A DNA stretch of 64,000 nucleotides from Chitinophagaceae bacterium (GTDB lineage: Bacteria > Bacteroidota > Bacteroidia > Chitinophagales > UBA10324). The translations under genes and the position numbers were made by a program. The notes below the pieces were generated by a model. The model was not told where the DNA came from and ran no database searches. It saw only the letters and a list, made by a program, of their open reading frames with translations. This document shows, piece by piece, positions 35,431 through 43,321 of the stretch. The stretch lies in the NCBI GenBank assembly GCA_016717285.1, contig JADKFU010000004.1, positions 868,001 to 932,000 of the forward strand. Reading direction: 5' to 3'. The stretch's first letter is position 1, and every line of letters begins with the position of its first letter.

Positions 35431-36138
35431 TTATTTCAGATTTGTTTTTTGAACGTAAAAAGACGCTCCTGTAAGGAATTTATCCCTCAGCAATTCACAA
35501 ATTTTGTATCGTGGGTCTCCGGTATCTTTTGCAATGGCTTCCAGTGTTTCGTATACGTCTTTGATGCCAATCCGGTCGCACCATTCAAAAGGACCCCACG
35601 GATAGTTGGTGCCCAGTTTCATGGCAGTATCTATGTCTTCTTTAGTTGCTGTTTTTTCCTGCAATGTGAAGCATGCTTCATTAATTACCATTGCAATCAC
35701 TCTTGGTGTTACCATGCCCACTTTATCTTCTACTGCAAGGTATTCCCAATTAAGAAGTTTGGCGATCTGTTCAAAAAAGTTTGCGGAATCAGCACTGGAA
35801 AACGAAACCTCGGTCTTAGAACGGTTGATAAAAGTGGGAAGTGCGTTCATACCAATAAGGTGGCAGTTAATTTCGCCTTCGAAATGGCGGCATAACTGAT
35901 GCAATGATTTTTTAACAGCGCAAACGATCACGGGTTTTTGGTACAAGGCCGCGTAACCGGAAAGTCCTGCTGCATCATCATCGGCATTCAGGTCAAAAAG
36001 CAAATCAAAAGATGCAAAGTTGCCGGCAAAATCGATGCTCGCAGGTGATGCCGTTTCATACTGAACAAAATGCACCGGATCAATTTTTTCTTTCAATTCT
36101 GAAAGACGACTCGCATGTCCGGTAGCAAATATTTTCAA
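35431..36138 (-). CDS. Divergent 3-hydroxyacyl-CoA dehydrogenase-like protein
   Basis: Protein of 235 residues. The C-terminal 110 residues match the 3HCDH C-terminal domain: VTPRVIAMVINEACFTLQE, DIDTAMKLGTNYPWGPFEW and GIKDVYETLE are characteristic. The N-terminal half should be the NAD-binding Rossmann domain, but the normal GXGXXG start is replaced by a short segment (MKIFATGHASRLSELKEK) with no clear dinucleotide loop. The length is about 50-60 residues below a full enzyme. Catalysis may be lost or changed. It lies just upstream of a deacetylase-like gene. Confidence 0.75.
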   Translation of the reverse strand: MKIFATGHASRLSELKEKIDPVHFVQYETASPASIDFAGNFASFDLLFDLNADDDAAGLSGYAALYQKPVIVCAVKKSLHQLCRHFEGEINCHLIGMNALPTFINRSKTEVSFSSADSANFFEQIAKLLNWEYLAVEDKVGMVTPRVIAMVINEACFTLQEKTATKEDIDTAMKLGTNYPWGPFEWCDRIGIKDVYETLEAIAKDTGDPRYKICELLRDKFLTGASFYVQKTNLK

Positions 36139-36415
36139 TGAAGATTAATTCTTTAAGCTGACAAAGGTAAACGTTGAATGATAACTTAAGATATATCATA
36201 GGAAGGAACCCAACCAAGGATAATCAGGCGCATTCCGGGGTAAAAGACAAATTCTGTACATCGTTGGCATCCCGAACCTTCACCTTGGACGTCTGCGAGA
36301 CGCCGGACACTGACTGTCAATGAAAGCATCATTGGCGTTCTTGCACACTCGTGGTACCATTTTGAATTTGCGCGTGAATAATATTCCTATCTTTTCCTCT
36401 TAAAAGAAATTTTTT
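36139..36415. other. Intergenic region with a short palindrome
   Basis: About 277 bases between divergent genes. It should hold the ridA promoter. A small palindrome, CGTCTGCGAGACG, lies at about 36288-36305 in GACGTCTGCGAGACGCC. No gene is credible here. Confidence 0.45.
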
Positions 36416-36796
36416 ATGGCAAAACAAATTATAAAAACAGATAAGGGTCCGGCACCGATTGGTCCGTATAGCCAGGCCGTTGCTGCGGGTAATATGTTGT
36501 TCATTTCGGGACAAGTTGCAAAAGATGCAGTAACCGGTAACCTGATAACAGATGACATTGCGAAGGAAACAGGCAAGGTGATGGAAAACCTGCAGGCCAT
36601 CCTGACTGCTGCAGGTTTTGAATTTTCAGACGTAGTGAAGACAACTATTTTTCTAACTGACATGAAATTGTTTGCTGCTGTAAATGAAGTATATGGTTCA
36701 TTTTTCAATGGCGAATATCCTGCAAGGGAAACAGTGGCTGTTTCAGGATTACCGCTAGGTGTGAATGTGGAGATCTCGATGATTGCAAACAAGTAA
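36416..36796 (+). CDS. ridA: RidA-family protein (2-iminobutanoate/2-iminopropanoate deaminase)
   Basis: Small trimeric protein of 126 residues that hydrolyses reactive enamine/imine intermediates from PLP enzymes. Family motifs are APIGPYSQAVAAGNMLFISGQ at the N-terminus (cut here to the family region), the catalytic Arg in YPARETVAVSGLPLG and the closing VEISMIA. The length matches RidA. It is a single-gene unit on the plus strand. The RidA archetype is very likely, although the paralogous YjgF group includes members with other roles. Confidence 0.93.
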   Translation: MAKQIIKTDKGPAPIGPYSQAVAAGNMLFISGQVAKDAVTGNLITDDIAKETGKVMENLQAILTAAGFEFSDVVKTTIFLTDMKLFAAVNEVYGSFFNGEYPARETVAVSGLPLGVNVEISMIANK

Positions 36797-36847
36797 TTTT
36801 TTGCGTAACAACATCCTGATTACACAAGCATTTCAAAATGCAGGTTG

Positions 36848-37720
36848 TTATTTCCCCACGAGGTAAACGCCCGAAAGAATAAGTGCCATGCCTGCATAAT
36901 CAATCAGGCCAATGGGTTCACCTGCGAGGAATCCCCAGAATAATGCAACAACCGGAACAAGATAAGTTACTGATGATGCAAACAATGCTGTGGTATTGTG
37001 AATGAGGCGGAAATAAACAATAGAGGCTATTCCTGAACCAACAATGCCGAGAATAGCAATGTAACCAAGAGCAACGAAGGCAGTGTTACCTGACTCAAAT
37101 GTTTTCGGTACATCAGTGAAAAATAAAATGATCAGTGCCGGAAAAAGCATCACTGAAAATGCAACTGCATTTATCGTGATTGGCTGCACATCGTAAAGAT
37201 ATCTTTTTATGATGTTGGCGCTGATGCCATAAGAGAACGTTGCGAATACAATCAACCATCCGAATAATCCATTGGTAGTAATGCCATGGCCTTGCTGGAA
37301 AAGCAACAACAAAACTGAACCGCTGAATGCAACGAACATACCTGCAATTCTCCACCAGGTAAATCCTGTACCGAAAAATAATATTCCCAGCAACAACACA
37401 AATACCGGTGATAAAGAATTAAGAATTCCGGCAAGTGAACTGTCTATGTGTTGTTGGGCGATGGTAAAAAGAAAGGCAGGCAAAAAATTTCCGAACAATC
37501 CCTGCAACAAAATGTATTTCACTTTTCCTTTTCGGATTTCTTTCCAACGTATCAAAAGAAACGGGAGCATCACAAGTGCAGTGATAGCAATGCGAAGTGC
37601 TGCCACCTGTTCAGGACGAAAAACCTCCAGTCCTTTTTTCATCAGAATGAAAGAACTTCCCCAGATAAGGGCAAGCAGTAAAAGCAAAATCCAATCGGAA
37701 AAAGAAGGTTTATGGCTCAT
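36848..37720 (-). CDS. EamA-family (DMT) transporter
   Basis: Inner-membrane drug/metabolite transporter of 290 residues with ten predicted spans in two EamA repeats. The first repeat begins LLLALIWGSSFILMKKGLE and ends with ILNSLSPVFVLLLG. The second begins LFGWLIVFATFSYGISANI and ends AFLWGFLAGEPIG-like residues before GLIDYAGMALILSGVYLV. The substrate cannot be predicted. It is a stand-alone gene. Confidence 0.9.
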   Translation of the reverse strand: MSHKPSFSDWILLLLLALIWGSSFILMKKGLEVFRPEQVAALRIAITALVMLPFLLIRWKEIRKGKVKYILLQGLFGNFLPAFLFTIAQQHIDSSLAGILNSLSPVFVLLLGILFFGTGFTWWRIAGMFVAFSGSVLLLLFQQGHGITTNGLFGWLIVFATFSYGISANIIKRYLYDVQPITINAVAFSVMLFPALIILFFTDVPKTFESGNTAFVALGYIAILGIVGSGIASIVYFRLIHNTTALFASSVTYLVPVVALFWGFLAGEPIGLIDYAGMALILSGVYLVGK

Positions 37721-37839
37721 AAAAGCGTTGCAAATGTAATTTCAACAAGGCAACTTTTATGTAGCTTCAAAAGACAATGGAGTGTTATTCTGATGAAGAC
37801 ACTTTACGATTAGCGACTGTCGCTGAAAAATTAACCGGG

Positions 37840-38286
37840 CTATTGATACTTTACAATAATATGCAAATCATCGGAAGTAACCTGGAAGCTTTGCAAATCA
37901 TTTTTCGCCGGACCCGTTAACACATGGCCTGTCAGATCAAATTCGGAACCATGACAAGGGCAAACAAATTTGCCCTGTGAAGCGGCAAGACTGCAACCTT
38001 TATGCGTGCAATTCATGAGCACTGCGGAATACGTGCCATCGGCATTGATGTTGAGAAAAATGGGATCTCTGAATTTGCTTGAACTCAGCTTCGTATAGGA
38101 TTGCCCGGCGATGGAAGATTTGAGCAGGGTGATTTGTCCGGGCGTTTCAACAACTGCTTTTTCCGAACCAATTGCTTCGAGCGAAGTGGTGCAGCTTTCA
38201 ATGATGGAAATGGTTCCAAGGCAGCAGGCACCTGCACCCAGCATTGAAGCTTGCTTGATAAAATTACGGCGGGAGTTTTCAGTCAT
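37840..38286 (-). CDS. Rieske [2Fe-2S] protein with twin-arginine lipoprotein-like signal
   Basis: Protein of 148 residues with an N-terminal export signal: a twin-arginine motif (SRRNFIK, 6-12) followed by a hydrophobic segment ending in a cysteine near residue 32 (IIESC), suggesting folded export and a lipid anchor. The Rieske centre is complete: C93-T-H95 and C109-P-C111-H112, with the disulfide pair C98/C111. No cytochrome b or other bc1 subunits are adjacent, so it is an orphan Rieske electron-transfer protein of unknown partner. Confidence 0.88.
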   Translation of the reverse strand: MTENSRRNFIKQASMLGAGACCLGTISIIESCTTSLEAIGSEKAVVETPGQITLLKSSIAGQSYTKLSSSKFRDPIFLNINADGTYSAVLMNCTHKGCSLAASQGKFVCPCHGSEFDLTGHVLTGPAKNDLQSFQVTSDDLHIIVKYQ

Positions 38287-38412
38287 AAATTTTTTGATTG
38301 TTCAGTTCAAAAATAGAAACACTTTCTTCACTTTGTGAACTTACTGCAAATTTATGTTTGGCAGCAGCCAATATATTCTTCACATTCCGCTACAATTGTT
38401 TAGTATTAAGTC

Positions 38413-39348
38413 ATGAATAAACGCATGGCCATTCTTGATCTGGGCACCAATACATTTCATCTGTTGATTGCGGAGGTAACAGATGATCGCATCATTAAAG
38501 TGCTGCATAAGGCCGAAGAATTTGTGCAATTGGGTGAAGATGGATTAGAACGTATTGGTGAAATGCCATTCGAACGCGGTCTGCAGCAGATCATAAAATA
38601 TAAAACGGTGATTGATCATTTTCAACCGCAACATATTATTGCTTTCGGAACGGCTGCTATCAGAAGTGCCGCAAACGGAGATGAATTTATTAAGCAGGTC
38701 AAATTGATATGTCCGATGGAAGTGCGGAAAATTTCAGGCGATCAGGAAGCGGAATTGATTTATCTGGGCGTGAAACAAGCTGTGAAATTGACATCAGCAC
38801 CAGTGCTGATAATGGATATCGGAGGAGGCAGCACCGAATTTATTATTGCAGATGAAAATAAAATTTTCTGGAAACAAAGTTTCCCGGTTGGAGCCTCCGT
38901 CTTGATGAAACAGTTTCAGCACCATGAACCGATCAATGAAGCAGAGACAGCGCAATTGAAAAAATTTCTAATGGAACAATTGAATTCATTATTTCTGCAA
39001 CAGCAAAAATTTGCAATCACTCAACTCATTGGTGCGTCAGGTTCATTTGATACGTTTGCAGCTATAATTGGTCTGCAGTTTTCTTACCAGGAAAAGGAAG
39101 GGGCAAAAACATCATTCAATTTCTCACCAGAACAGTTTCAAGCATTGTATCACCAACTTCTACAAAGTAATCTTGAAGAAAGATTGGCGATGAAAGGCAT
39201 GAAAACCTTTCGCGCGAAGATGATTGTTGTAGCTGCAATTCTTACAGATGTTATTCTTCATCAATTCGCCATTCAGAAAATCTCGCAGTCCGCTTTTGCT
39301 TTGAAGGAAGGTGTATTGTGGAAGCTGATTCAGAATGAAAAGGTTTGA
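38413..39348 (+). CDS. Ppx/GppA exopolyphosphatase-family protein
   Basis: ASKHA-fold phosphatase of 311 residues acting on polyphosphate or pppGpp. The N-terminal phosphate loop is MAILDLGTNTFHLLIAE, followed by FGTAAIRSAANG and the second phosphate motif LIMDIGGGSTEFIIAD. The FKVGA-like SFPVGASVLMKQF segment follows. The shorter 300-residue form lacks the C-terminal HD-like domain of E. coli Ppx, as is usual in Bacteroidota. Its last 19 bp overlap the convergent Uma2 gene. Confidence 0.9.
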   Translation: MNKRMAILDLGTNTFHLLIAEVTDDRIIKVLHKAEEFVQLGEDGLERIGEMPFERGLQQIIKYKTVIDHFQPQHIIAFGTAAIRSAANGDEFIKQVKLICPMEVRKISGDQEAELIYLGVKQAVKLTSAPVLIMDIGGGSTEFIIADENKIFWKQSFPVGASVLMKQFQHHEPINEAETAQLKKFLMEQLNSLFLQQQKFAITQLIGASGSFDTFAAIIGLQFSYQEKEGAKTSFNFSPEQFQALYHQLLQSNLEERLAMKGMKTFRAKMIVVAAILTDVILHQFAIQKISQSAFALKEGVLWKLIQNEKV

Positions 39349-39860
39349 TGCAAAAGTTTTGAAGGAATTTTATTGGTGGTGATGCCTAATGACAGAAATT
39401 TTCCTTTTTTCCATTCATAACCGGTAGCCACTTTATTTTCAGGATCAACGATCCAGTATTCTTTCACTCCAAACTTTTCGTAAAGATTTTTCTTCGTCAC
39501 CGTATCATGTTGTTCATTCGACGGAGAAAGGATTTCAATGATCAGATCCGGTGCACCATGAAATCCATCTTTTTTAATCAGCTCGATATTTTCACGGGAG
39601 ATAAAAAGGAGATCTGGTTCCACTACACTTTCATCGTCTAAATAAACGCCATAAGGAGCAAAGCGTACTATGCCAGGATCTTGCTGTTTTACGTAGTTTC
39701 CAATCTCAAGAAATAAATCACTAAGTGTTCCCTGGTGAAACTCATTTGGAGGAGGAGCCATATACAATTGGTTTTCGATAACTTCACATAAGGTGCCTTC
39801 CGGAAGCAATTTAAAAACTTCCATAGCTGTTCTCGGTGGACGATCAATAGTTGTTTCCAT
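39330..39860 (-). CDS. Uma2-family endonuclease-like protein (DUF820)
   Basis: PD-(D/E)XK-fold protein of 176 residues. The catalytic core is recognisable: VVEPDLLFI supplies the Asp, GAPDLIIEILSPSN the Glu/Asp pair, and KNLYEKFGVKEYWIVDP the Lys and tyrosine region. Uma2 proteins are widespread in Bacteroidota, cyanobacteria and other phyla, often in many copies, and their function is uncertain. It is probably transcribed alone. The 3' end overlaps ppx by 19 bp in convergent orientation. Confidence 0.88.
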   Translation of the reverse strand: METTIDRPPRTAMEVFKLLPEGTLCEVIENQLYMAPPPNEFHQGTLSDLFLEIGNYVKQQDPGIVRFAPYGVYLDDESVVEPDLLFISRENIELIKKDGFHGAPDLIIEILSPSNEQHDTVTKKNLYEKFGVKEYWIVDPENKVATGYEWKKGKFLSLGITTNKIPSKLLHQTFSF

Positions 39861-39945
39861 AACAAGAAATCGTCAGCAAGCTACTTTATTTGGCTTATAC
39901 AACGTGCAGTCAGCACTTTTTTTAAATGATGTAACTGTACCTATT

Positions 39946-39979
39946 CGATGCGCTCAGGGCGCGCTGAGCTTGTCCAAGC
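39946..39979. repeat. Palindromic repeat with GCTCAG/CTGAGC arms
   Basis: GCTCAG and CTGAGC pair around a GGCGCG centre at 39952-39969, flanked by TTCGA on the left and TTGTCCAA on the right. This resembles the mobile palindromes of the TTCGACAAGCTCAG type seen in many genomes. It lies between the Uma2 gene and the Lrp gene. Confidence 0.55.
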
Positions 39980-40062
39980 CACCTTTATATTATCAAGGAC
40001 CGAGCACAACAATCCATCACCAGTTCGAAGATTTCAAAACCACGGAAACACTTTCAACTTCC

Positions 40063-40527
40063 TTACAAAATCTCCGCGCTCCGGTTAAAACTTTCTTCCA
40101 GAGAAATTAATGTTTCCGTTCGTTCAATACCTTTGATTTTTTGCAATTCATCATGCAATACAAATTTCAAATGATCCATATCGCGGCAAACGATCTCCGC
40201 AAACATGCTGTAGTTTCCTGTTGTATAATTTAACCGCACGATCTCCGGAAGTTTTTTCAATTCTTTCGCAACAGAATCGTACATCGAACTTTTCTCGAGG
40301 TAAACACCAATGAAAGCGATTACATCATACCCTACTTTTTTCAGGTTGATGTGATAACGTGAACCGGTAATCACACCAAGTCGTTGCAGTTTTTTCATGC
40401 GAACATGAATGGTACCACCGGAGACGTACAGTTTTTTGCCAAGCTCTTTGTAGGAAACAGATGCATTGCGCATCATCTCGGAAATAATCTGCAGATCCAA
40501 TTTGTCAAAATTCAATTTAGTGGCCAT
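40063..40527 (-). CDS. Lrp/AsnC-family transcriptional regulator
   Basis: DNA-binding regulator of 154 residues. The N-terminal winged helix-turn-helix (LDLQIISEMMRNASVSYKEL, then SGGTIHVRMKKLQRLGVI) is followed by the RAM/AsnC ligand domain from about residue 65, with VIAFIGVYLEKSSMYDSV and TGNYSMFAEIVCRDMDHL. Such proteins form octamers and respond to amino acids. It is next to no obvious target operon. The RNA gene described at 40836 begins about 310 bases away on the opposite strand. Confidence 0.92.
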   Translation of the reverse strand: MATKLNFDKLDLQIISEMMRNASVSYKELGKKLYVSGGTIHVRMKKLQRLGVITGSRYHINLKKVGYDVIAFIGVYLEKSSMYDSVAKELKKLPEIVRLNYTTGNYSMFAEIVCRDMDHLKFVLHDELQKIKGIERTETLISLEESFNRSAEIL

Positions 40528-40835
40528 AGGGCATATTGAAATTAGAATTTTTCAAAAATAACCAATGAATATTAGACAGCATCGAAAAATTTGAAAATAA
40601 TATTGAAATAAGTTCAAACGCCTTATAACAGAATATACTTTTACAGCGGTTCTTTGAATCACTAATTGTTTGGGGGTATTTGGCAAGTGGCGGGAAGTGT
40701 CTTCATGGTGAAAATAAGCCGGAGCACTTTTCTCAAATTGCTTCTTCCGGCGGAGAAGGATTGAATTATGGTGGCTAATACATTCAATTCTACACTTTCT
40801 GTCACTTGCCTTTACATTTTCCAGGCAATTATACT
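40528..40835. other. Intergenic region upstream of the tRNA-like RNA
   Basis: About 308 bases without a credible gene between lrp (minus) and the tRNA-like RNA (plus). It should carry both promoters. A TATACT at 40830-40835 lies too close to the RNA 5' end to be its -10 box. I could not define the promoter. Confidence 0.45.
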
Positions 40836-40992
40836 CTGTGGGGTGATGAAACCGGCAGACATGCCCCCTTGTCTCGGGGGTGGAGAAAAAGGAATAAACA
40901 CAGTATAGTTCCGGCTTGCCCGGAAAGGGGTTGACCACCTTTATTGTACTGCTGCTAACCGCTCCGTGAAGGTTCGACTCCTTCCTCTACAG
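40836..40992 (+). ncRNA. tRNA-like RNA (class II, Leu-like) with a large variable-arm insertion
   Basis: The two ends fold as a cloverleaf. TGTGGGG (40837-40843) pairs with CTCTACA (40985-40991) using two G-U pairs; C40836 and G40992 can add an eighth pair. U8 and a D arm (ATG/CAT, loop AAACCGGCAGA) follow with A14, GG18-19 and A21. The anticodon arm is CCCCC-TTGTCTC-GGGGG with U33; the bases at anticodon positions read GTC. The variable stem is GGAG/CTCC, and the T arm GAAGG-TTCGACT-CCTTC has all invariants. Between the variable stem strands lie about 76 nt that can form inner stems (AATAAA/TTTATT, TTCCGG/CCGGAA). Discriminator G and no encoded CCA. Normal class II tRNAs are 85-95 nt. It may be a functional tRNA-like RNA or a disrupted tRNA gene. 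Confidence 0.55.
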
Positions 40993-41000
40993 CACAAAAG

Positions 41001-41034
41001 AAAACCGCAGCACTTTAATATGCTGCGGTTTTTT
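41001..41034 (+). terminator. Strong intrinsic terminator, probably bidirectional
   Basis: AAAACCGCAGCA and TGCTGCGGTTTT form a 12 bp stem around an 8-nt loop with T runs on the right side and matching A runs on the left. It starts 9 bases after the tRNA-like RNA and lies between it and the convergent T9SS protein gene, so it could end both transcripts. Confidence 0.85.
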
Positions 41035-41101
41035 CTTTTCAGATATTCAAAAGGTATTTTTTATATGAAAGATTCGGCTGTTATTTTTTGACTGTAGATA
41101 A

Positions 41102-43195
41102 TTATTGTACAATCAGCTTTTCAATTTGAATAGTAGTGTTTGAAATCAATTGAACGAAATAATTTCCTTTTGAAAATTGTGATGTATTGATGGGCAATGA
41201 ATGATCACCTGCTTCCAGTGAAGCATTCACTATATCCCAAATTTCTTTGCCATTCACATCAAAAATTTTAATTGCAATATCTGATGATTGTGTGAGATTG
41301 AAATGAATGGTGGTATTTCCAGAAGAAGGATTGGGATAAATTTCAAGAGACAACTGCAGTTGATCTTTTCCAGTGATCTTTAAAGCGTGCGTAGTGAACT
41401 GATCCTTTTCCGACCACGCAGAAAAGATCGATGGATTAACTGTGCATTTACTCTTTACCTGCCAGACATATTTGGTGTTCGCTAATAGACCGGTGAGTGT
41501 CTTACTATTTGAAGATGAAGTCAAATTGGTCCAGGTGTCGGTGTTCTTCACTTTATACCTTAGCTTATAGCTTAAAGCATTGCTGAATGGTAACCAGTTT
41601 AATTGAGCAGATGATGCGGTAATATTACTTTCTGGAAGAGTGGCCGGCGGCTCACAAAGTGTTTTTTCATCTATCAATCCATTGCAGTTATCGTCAACGC
41701 TGTTGACTACTTCCGCAGCACCAGGATTGATGGCGGCATTTGCATCATTGCAATCAGTATTATCTACTACATATCCATCAGGCAAGATGCAGTTTGTAAT
41801 AAAAATGGAAGCGGCTGGATTGCCGTAAGTATCCTCATCAACATCTGCAAAAGCGGAAAATCCCATGCATTCTTCAGGGGCAAGCTTCACCACCCAATAG
41901 TCATAACCAGTAGCTCCTTCAGTCACATCATCTGATATTGGTGAGGCTGAAGTGCCTCCCAGCAAGAAACCGCCATCAGCACTTTGTGCAATGGAATACA
42001 AATACTCAGTACCGTCGCCACCAAATGTTTGCTGCCAGATGATATTTCCGGAACCATCTAATTTTAATATCCATTCATCTTCTTCGCCTTTCTTCGGTGC
42101 TGTTTTATCTCCGGAAACAGAGGAGATGGAATAGCCCCCTAAAAGATAGCCTCCACCAATAACCTCGATTCCAGAGAAAAGGAAATCATCATTCAGTCCA
42201 CCTATTGTATTCTGCCATTCAATACCACCTGCGCTATTAAGTTTTACTACATAATAATCCCATCCACCCTGGCTCGCTTCTGTTTTATTTCCTGAAAGGC
42301 CCGAGAGCGTATAACCTCCTAACAGGTAACCACCATCATCACTTTGAAGTGCGAAACGGAGATAATCTTTATCACTTCCACCAATGGTTTTATCCCATTC
42401 TATATTTCCTGAAACGTCAGCCTTTACCACCCAATAATCATAGCTTCCTTTGCTTGCTTCTGTTTTATTTCCTGAAATGCCGGAGCTGGAATAACCTCCG
42501 AACAGAAAACCACCATCAGTGGTTTGAACAATGGATATAAGCTGATCGCCACTGTTGCCTCCGATCGTATATTGAGACACGATACTGCCTGAAGCGTTCA
42601 GTTGAACCACCCAAAAATCTCCAATACCTGCTGCTGTTTTATCACCGGAAATGCCGGATTCTGAATAACCACCCAGGAGATAACCGCCACCGGTAGTTTC
42701 GATTACGGCATTCAGATAGTCGACCGAATTGCCACCAATCGTGTTTTGCCATTCGATATTGCCGGAGGCACCCAACTTCACTACCCAATAGTCGCTATTG
42801 CCCTGGCTCACTTCAGATTTGTCTCCTGAAATATTGGAATTGGAATAACCGCCCAACAAGTATCCATCATCTGCCGTTTGGATCACAGTATATAACTGAT
42901 CACCTGAACTTCCACCAATTGTATTTTGCCATTCGATATTGCCTGATATACCCAACTTCAATACCCAATAGTCAAAGCCACCTTGGTTCGCTTCGGTTTT
43001 ATCTCCGGAAATTGTTGAACCGGAATATCCACCGATCAGGGAACCACCATCTGCAGTTTGAATAACGGAATACATGTAGTCATTGGATGATCCACCAATC
43101 ATCTTTTGCCATTGGATGCCGGGCGTTGTTTGTGCCGAAGCCATAGAACATAAAAAACAGGAAACGGCGATTGAAAGTGTGAACATGTATTTCAT
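41102..43195 (-). CDS. T9SS-secreted protein with seven-repeat beta-propeller
   Basis: Secreted protein of 697 residues. After a signal peptide come seven tandem repeats of about 58-60 residues (about 27-440), each with a WQNTIGG-like start, a GGYLLGGYS core and a DYWVVKL end, which fits a seven-bladed propeller. A calcium/metal-binding-like stretch follows (DVDEDTYGN, DNTDCNDANAAINPGA, DDNCNGLID, PF11617-like), then an FN3-like domain (ITASSAQLNWLP, TKYVWQVKSKC). The C-terminus (LEIYPNPSSGNTTIHF to the end) is a type A T9SS sorting domain. It is likely surface-attached or released; the ligand is unknown. Confidence 0.88.
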   Translation of the reverse strand: MKYMFTLSIAVSCFLCSMASAQTTPGIQWQKMIGGSSNDYMYSVIQTADGGSLIGGYSGSTISGDKTEANQGGFDYWVLKLGISGNIEWQNTIGGSSGDQLYTVIQTADDGYLLGGYSNSNISGDKSEVSQGNSDYWVVKLGASGNIEWQNTIGGNSVDYLNAVIETTGGGYLLGGYSESGISGDKTAAGIGDFWVVQLNASGSIVSQYTIGGNSGDQLISIVQTTDGGFLFGGYSSSGISGNKTEASKGSYDYWVVKADVSGNIEWDKTIGGSDKDYLRFALQSDDGGYLLGGYTLSGLSGNKTEASQGGWDYYVVKLNSAGGIEWQNTIGGLNDDFLFSGIEVIGGGYLLGGYSISSVSGDKTAPKKGEEDEWILKLDGSGNIIWQQTFGGDGTEYLYSIAQSADGGFLLGGTSASPISDDVTEGATGYDYWVVKLAPEECMGFSAFADVDEDTYGNPAASIFITNCILPDGYVVDNTDCNDANAAINPGAAEVVNSVDDNCNGLIDEKTLCEPPATLPESNITASSAQLNWLPFSNALSYKLRYKVKNTDTWTNLTSSSNSKTLTGLLANTKYVWQVKSKCTVNPSIFSAWSEKDQFTTHALKITGKDQLQLSLEIYPNPSSGNTTIHFNLTQSSDIAIKIFDVNGKEIWDIVNASLEAGDHSLPINTSQFSKGNYFVQLISNTTIQIEKLIVQ

Positions 43196-43321
43196 AGGAG
43201 TTCTTTTTTTGGAGCCGAATCTTAATCCGAATCTACAAATGAATTTTGAAGATGGTTAAATCTAAATCATATAGGGTAAAATAAAATTCCGTGTACACGG
43301 AGAAAAATTAAGAAGCAGTGC

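Noticed and set aside
37840..38286. Rieske oxygenase ferredoxin component
   Set aside because: The export signal and lipobox-like Cys do not fit a cytoplasmic dioxygenase ferredoxin.
40830..40835. TATACT as a -10 promoter box for the tRNA-like RNA
   Set aside because: It would place the transcription start inside the acceptor stem; it is also not the usual Bacteroidota box.
40552..40938. Minus-strand reading frame of 128 codons across the tRNA-like RNA
   Set aside because: Low-complexity composition, no recognisable domain, and it overlaps a structured RNA with conserved tRNA bases on the other strand.
40836..40992. tmRNA
   Set aside because: The RNA is only about 157 nt with no tag reading frame, and it has a proper D arm and anticodon arm that tmRNA lacks.
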